From contig NZ_CP017668.1 in assembly GCF_001808185.1 (NCBI RefSeq), positions 1,240,001-1,304,000 of the forward strand: a stretch of DNA of 64,000 nucleotides, given 5' to 3'. Positions 61,732 to 64,000 of the stretch are shown one piece after another. The notes under the pieces were generated by a model, which saw nothing but the letters and a program-made list of their open reading frames with translations, was not told the origin of the DNA and made no database searches. The first letter of the stretch is position 1, and each line of letters starts with the position of its first letter. Origin of the DNA: Jeongeupia sp. USM3 (GTDB taxonomy: Bacteria; Pseudomonadota; Gammaproteobacteria; Burkholderiales; Chitinibacteraceae). Made by a program: the position numbers and the translations under genes.

Positions 61732-64000
61732 TTACCTGAACAGCAGTTCGTAGATGTAGAAATGCTCGGTGTCCGAGAGCCGGATGTTGTAGGCGGTTTC
61801 GATCGGCGCGAACGCGGCCTTGATGACGGCAAATGCCGCATCGTTGACGATCGCGCCCTGCGGCAGCGTCATCTGTAACGGTTTGCGCTCGATCACGATG
61901 CGTTCGACCATGCAGCAGCAGTGGATCATGAAGCGCAGTGTCACCTTTCGCGACGGCTTGATGTCCAGCTCGCTGCAGATCCGGTGGTAGACGCCCTCGA
62001 TTTCCTGCAGCACCCGGTGCGGGTTCAGCACCGAGATCTGGTTGATGATGCTTTCGATCGTCACCGTCGAGATGAACTTCATCGACACCTTCTCGAGCAT
62101 CAGCTCGCGCTCGTCCGGCGCCATGTCGACGTCGAGCATGTCCATCACCAGCTCGGCGCCGTGCTCGGAAAACAGCTCCTCGAGCGACAGGAAGGGCACG
62201 TCGGGCAGCTTGGGCAGGAAGGAGCCGATGATGCCGGCCAGCCGCTCGTTCTCGCCGATGTGCTGGCTCAGCCGGTCGAGCTGTTCGATCTCGGCGTAGT
62301 CGAGCGTGACCAGCCGCACCCGGTCGGTGATCATGTCGTCGAACACATCCTCGATCATCTTGCGGATCTTCACCGAGGTGCCGAGGCCGGTGACGCACGA
62401 GACGACGACCACGCGCACCTCGTCGGCTCCGGCGGCGTCGTACAGGTCGTGCTCGAGCCCCTGCGCCTCGAGCAGTTCGCCCAGCGCCCTGAGCTCGGTC
62501 GTCTCGTACGACAGGTTCATCGCCACCTCGAGCAGGCCCAGCATCGTCACGTTGCGGATCAGCAGCGTTTCGACCTTGAACATCTTGCGCACCACCGCGC
62601 CGAAGTGCACCAGCGAGCCGAGGTCGACCGCGAGGATCAGCTTCCGGTACTGGTAGCGCGCCACTTCCTTGAGGAACAGCGCCAGGGTGTCGTGCACCGA
62701 CTGCTCGAACGGCATGTTGATCGCGGTCACCAGCTCGCGGCCGATCAGCCGGTTCACGTAGCCGGCCATGCTGCTCGCGGTGCTGTCGCCGTGCGAGATC
62801 AGGATCACGCCGCAATCCTGCTGCAGCCGGTGCGCGTGGCGCTGCGATTTGAGTTCGGCCAGCAGCAGGCACATGAAGATCAGCTCGGCCGACGGGCAGA
62901 CGATCAGGAAGGTTTCCTCGATCTTCCTGCACACCAGCCGGGCGTTCTCGTATTCGGCCTTGGCCGCGTCGGCGATCAGGTTCGCCGAGTACAGCCCCGG
63001 CACCTTGCCCTTCTTCACATAGGCCAGCAGCGTGATCAGGTGGTTGCGCAGATGGCCGGCGACGGTGTCGCTCATCTTGTAGCCGGCCAGCCCGTCGATG
63101 AAGGCGGTCAGCAGCTTGATCTTCTGCTCGATCTGCAGGCCGTAGACGCCGTCGAGCGTCGGCAGCGGCTCGACCGCGGCGTGGTGGATCTTGTGCTCGA
63201 ACACCGTCTGCAGCTTCTTGCGCAGGATCAGGCTGATCTCGTTGGCCGGGATGTTGCTGTGCTGCAGCTGCGTGTATTCGTCGGCCAGATAGGCGTAGAA
63301 AAGGTCGGCGTCCTTGCGTTCGAGCGGCAGCAGCGCGGTGCGTTCGAGCTTCTGCACGTCGCTCGGTGCGATCGACAGCCAGTCGCCGCCGACCAGCTCG
63401 TCGAGGATCAGCCGGGTGCGGATGTCGTAGTGCGCGGCCTTGCCGTCCAGCTGCGCCTGATCGACGGTCAGCACCGCGCTGCGGCTGCCGAACTGGTTGG
63501 CGTAGGCCTGCGCGCAGATGAACTGGATGTCGCTTTTCAGCTCGCCGATATTGCCCTCGTACTCGCGGCACAGCAGCTCGCCGAGCAGCGGCTTGGCCAC
63601 CTTGAGCGTCAGCCCGGTCTTGCGGCTTTCGGCGTGGAAGAAGCGCACGATCATGTCCAGCCGCTCGTCGAACGAGCGCGCCGCCAGCGCCGGCAGGTCG
63701 ATCACCACCTGGATGCGGCGCAGGAAGGTGCGCAGCAGCGTCGACCTGATGTTCTCGGTGGTCGCGCAGATCAGCCGGACGTTGCTGCTGATCTCCTTGT
63801 CGCTCGATCCCAGCCGCCGGTACACGCCCTTGTCGAGGATCGAGAACAGCTTTTCCTGACCCTCGAACGGCAGCCGGTGGACTTCGTCGAGAAAGAGGAA
63901 ACCGCCCTCGGCCTTGGCGACCAGCCCTTCCTTGGCCGCACCGGCGCCGGTGAACGCGCCCTGCTGGTGACCGAACAGGTGCGAAGTCAGCAGCTCCGGG
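61732..64000 (-). CDS. dgaR: LevR/DgaR-type sigma-54-dependent activator with PTS regulation domains, 5' end cut off
   Basis: The frame is open to the right edge, so at least 755 residues are present and the N-terminus is missing. The AAA+ part has the sigma-54 loop GAFTGA (GHQQGAFTGAG) and Walker B-like GGFLFLDEVHR. PRD domains flank an EIIA-mannose-like domain (GVILISHGDSTASSM with its His; KLILAVDLGSLVHF) and an EIIB-like region (VVVSCVTGLGTSVKIRKM). It activates the dga operon and is tuned by PTS phosphorylation. It lies upstream of the dga operon on the same strand, separated by the sigma-54 promoter region. Confidence 0.88.
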   Translation of the reverse strand, partial: PELLTSHLFGHQQGAFTGAGAAKEGLVAKAEGGFLFLDEVHRLPFEGQEKLFSILDKGVYRRLGSSDKEISSNVRLICATTENIRSTLLRTFLRRIQVVIDLPALAARSFDERLDMIVRFFHAESRKTGLTLKVAKPLLGELLCREYEGNIGELKSDIQFICAQAYANQFGSRSAVLTVDQAQLDGKAAHYDIRTRLILDELVGGDWLSIAPSDVQKLERTALLPLERKDADLFYAYLADEYTQLQHSNIPANEISLILRKKLQTVFEHKIHHAAVEPLPTLDGVYGLQIEQKIKLLTAFIDGLAGYKMSDTVAGHLRNHLITLLAYVKKGKVPGLYSANLIADAAKAEYENARLVCRKIEETFLIVCPSAELIFMCLLLAELKSQRHAHRLQQDCGVILISHGDSTASSMAGYVNRLIGRELVTAINMPFEQSVHDTLALFLKEVARYQYRKLILAVDLGSLVHFGAVVRKMFKVETLLIRNVTMLGLLEVAMNLSYETTELRALGELLEAQGLEHDLYDAAGADEVRVVVVSCVTGLGTSVKIRKMIEDVFDDMITDRVRLVTLDYAEIEQLDRLSQHIGENERLAGIIGSFLPKLPDVPFLSLEELFSEHGAELVMDMLDVDMAPDERELMLEKVSMKFISTVTIESIINQISVLNPHRVLQEIEGVYHRICSELDIKPSRKVTLRFMIHCCCMVERIVIERKPLQMTLPQGAIVNDAAFAVIKAAFAPIETAYNIRLSDTEHFYIYELLFR

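Noticed and set aside
1..64000. tRNA or rRNA genes, CRISPR arrays, IS elements, prophage, Neisseria DNA uptake sequence
   Set aside because: I looked for cloverleaf and rRNA sequence, regular spaced repeats, transposase motifs and GCCGTCTGAA, and saw none. A covariance-model and repeat search would settle it.

Overview
The window is 64 kb of GC-rich (roughly two thirds G+C by eye), gene-dense Gram-negative chromosome. Gene sets such as pqiB-pqiC, holB-tmk, bpt-aat, fur/bamE-dapB and two beta-proteobacterial type porins point to a betaproteobacterium. Neisseriales (Chromobacteriaceae or Chitinibacteraceae) is my best guess, but this rests on family resemblance and not on a marker gene. I see no rRNA, tRNA, IS element, prophage or CRISPR array.

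Layout. 0-3.4 kb: the end of a Pqi lipid-transport operon, then a leftward DUF2237 / PhnP-like / TatD-like set. 3.6-8 kb: a tightly overlapping rightward four-gene operon (membrane fatty-acid hydroxylase, membrane desaturase, a ketosynthase III fused to a haem-oxygenase-like iron oxidase domain, and an unrecognised protein). This looks like an undescribed lipid or polyketide-like pathway and is my top candidate for a new system. 8-23 kb: housekeeping (PilZ protein, holB, tmk, gamma carbonic anhydrase, prlC, bpt, aat, fur, bamE, dapB), an M30-type secreted metallopeptidase lipoprotein, and assorted hydrolases and oxidoreductases. 23-33 kb: beta carbonic anhydrase, a cytochrome b561 with two YceI proteins, a YgiW-like OB-fold protein, a 163-bp imperfect palindrome lying between convergent genes, a LysR/pirin pair, a class C beta-lactamase and a Pat-type acetyltransferase. 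33-38 kb: ppa, two tandem porins and amt.

38.7-52.2 kb is the main accessory region, partly lower in GC. A leftward chaperone-usher fimbrial cluster (three pilins, chaperone, usher, two-domain adhesin) is followed by a response regulator with an EAL (c-di-GMP phosphodiesterase) output. It is transcribed divergently from a NarL/LuxR-type regulator and a BvgS/RocS-like hybrid sensor kinase with two periplasmic solute-binding domains. The arrangement recalls the Pseudomonas Roc/Cup system. The second pilin appears to have a one-base frame break in an A5T5 tract right at its start codon, and two more homopolymer tracts sit upstream of the usher and of the EAL gene.

52.4-56.9 kb holds an AmpR-like regulator divergent from a PenA/L2-like class A beta-lactamase, plus small enzymes. 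56.9-64 kb is a complete D-glucosaminate PTS operon (dgaABCDEF order), read leftwards from a consensus sigma-54 promoter and preceded by its LevR/DgaR-type sigma-54 activator, which runs off the right edge.
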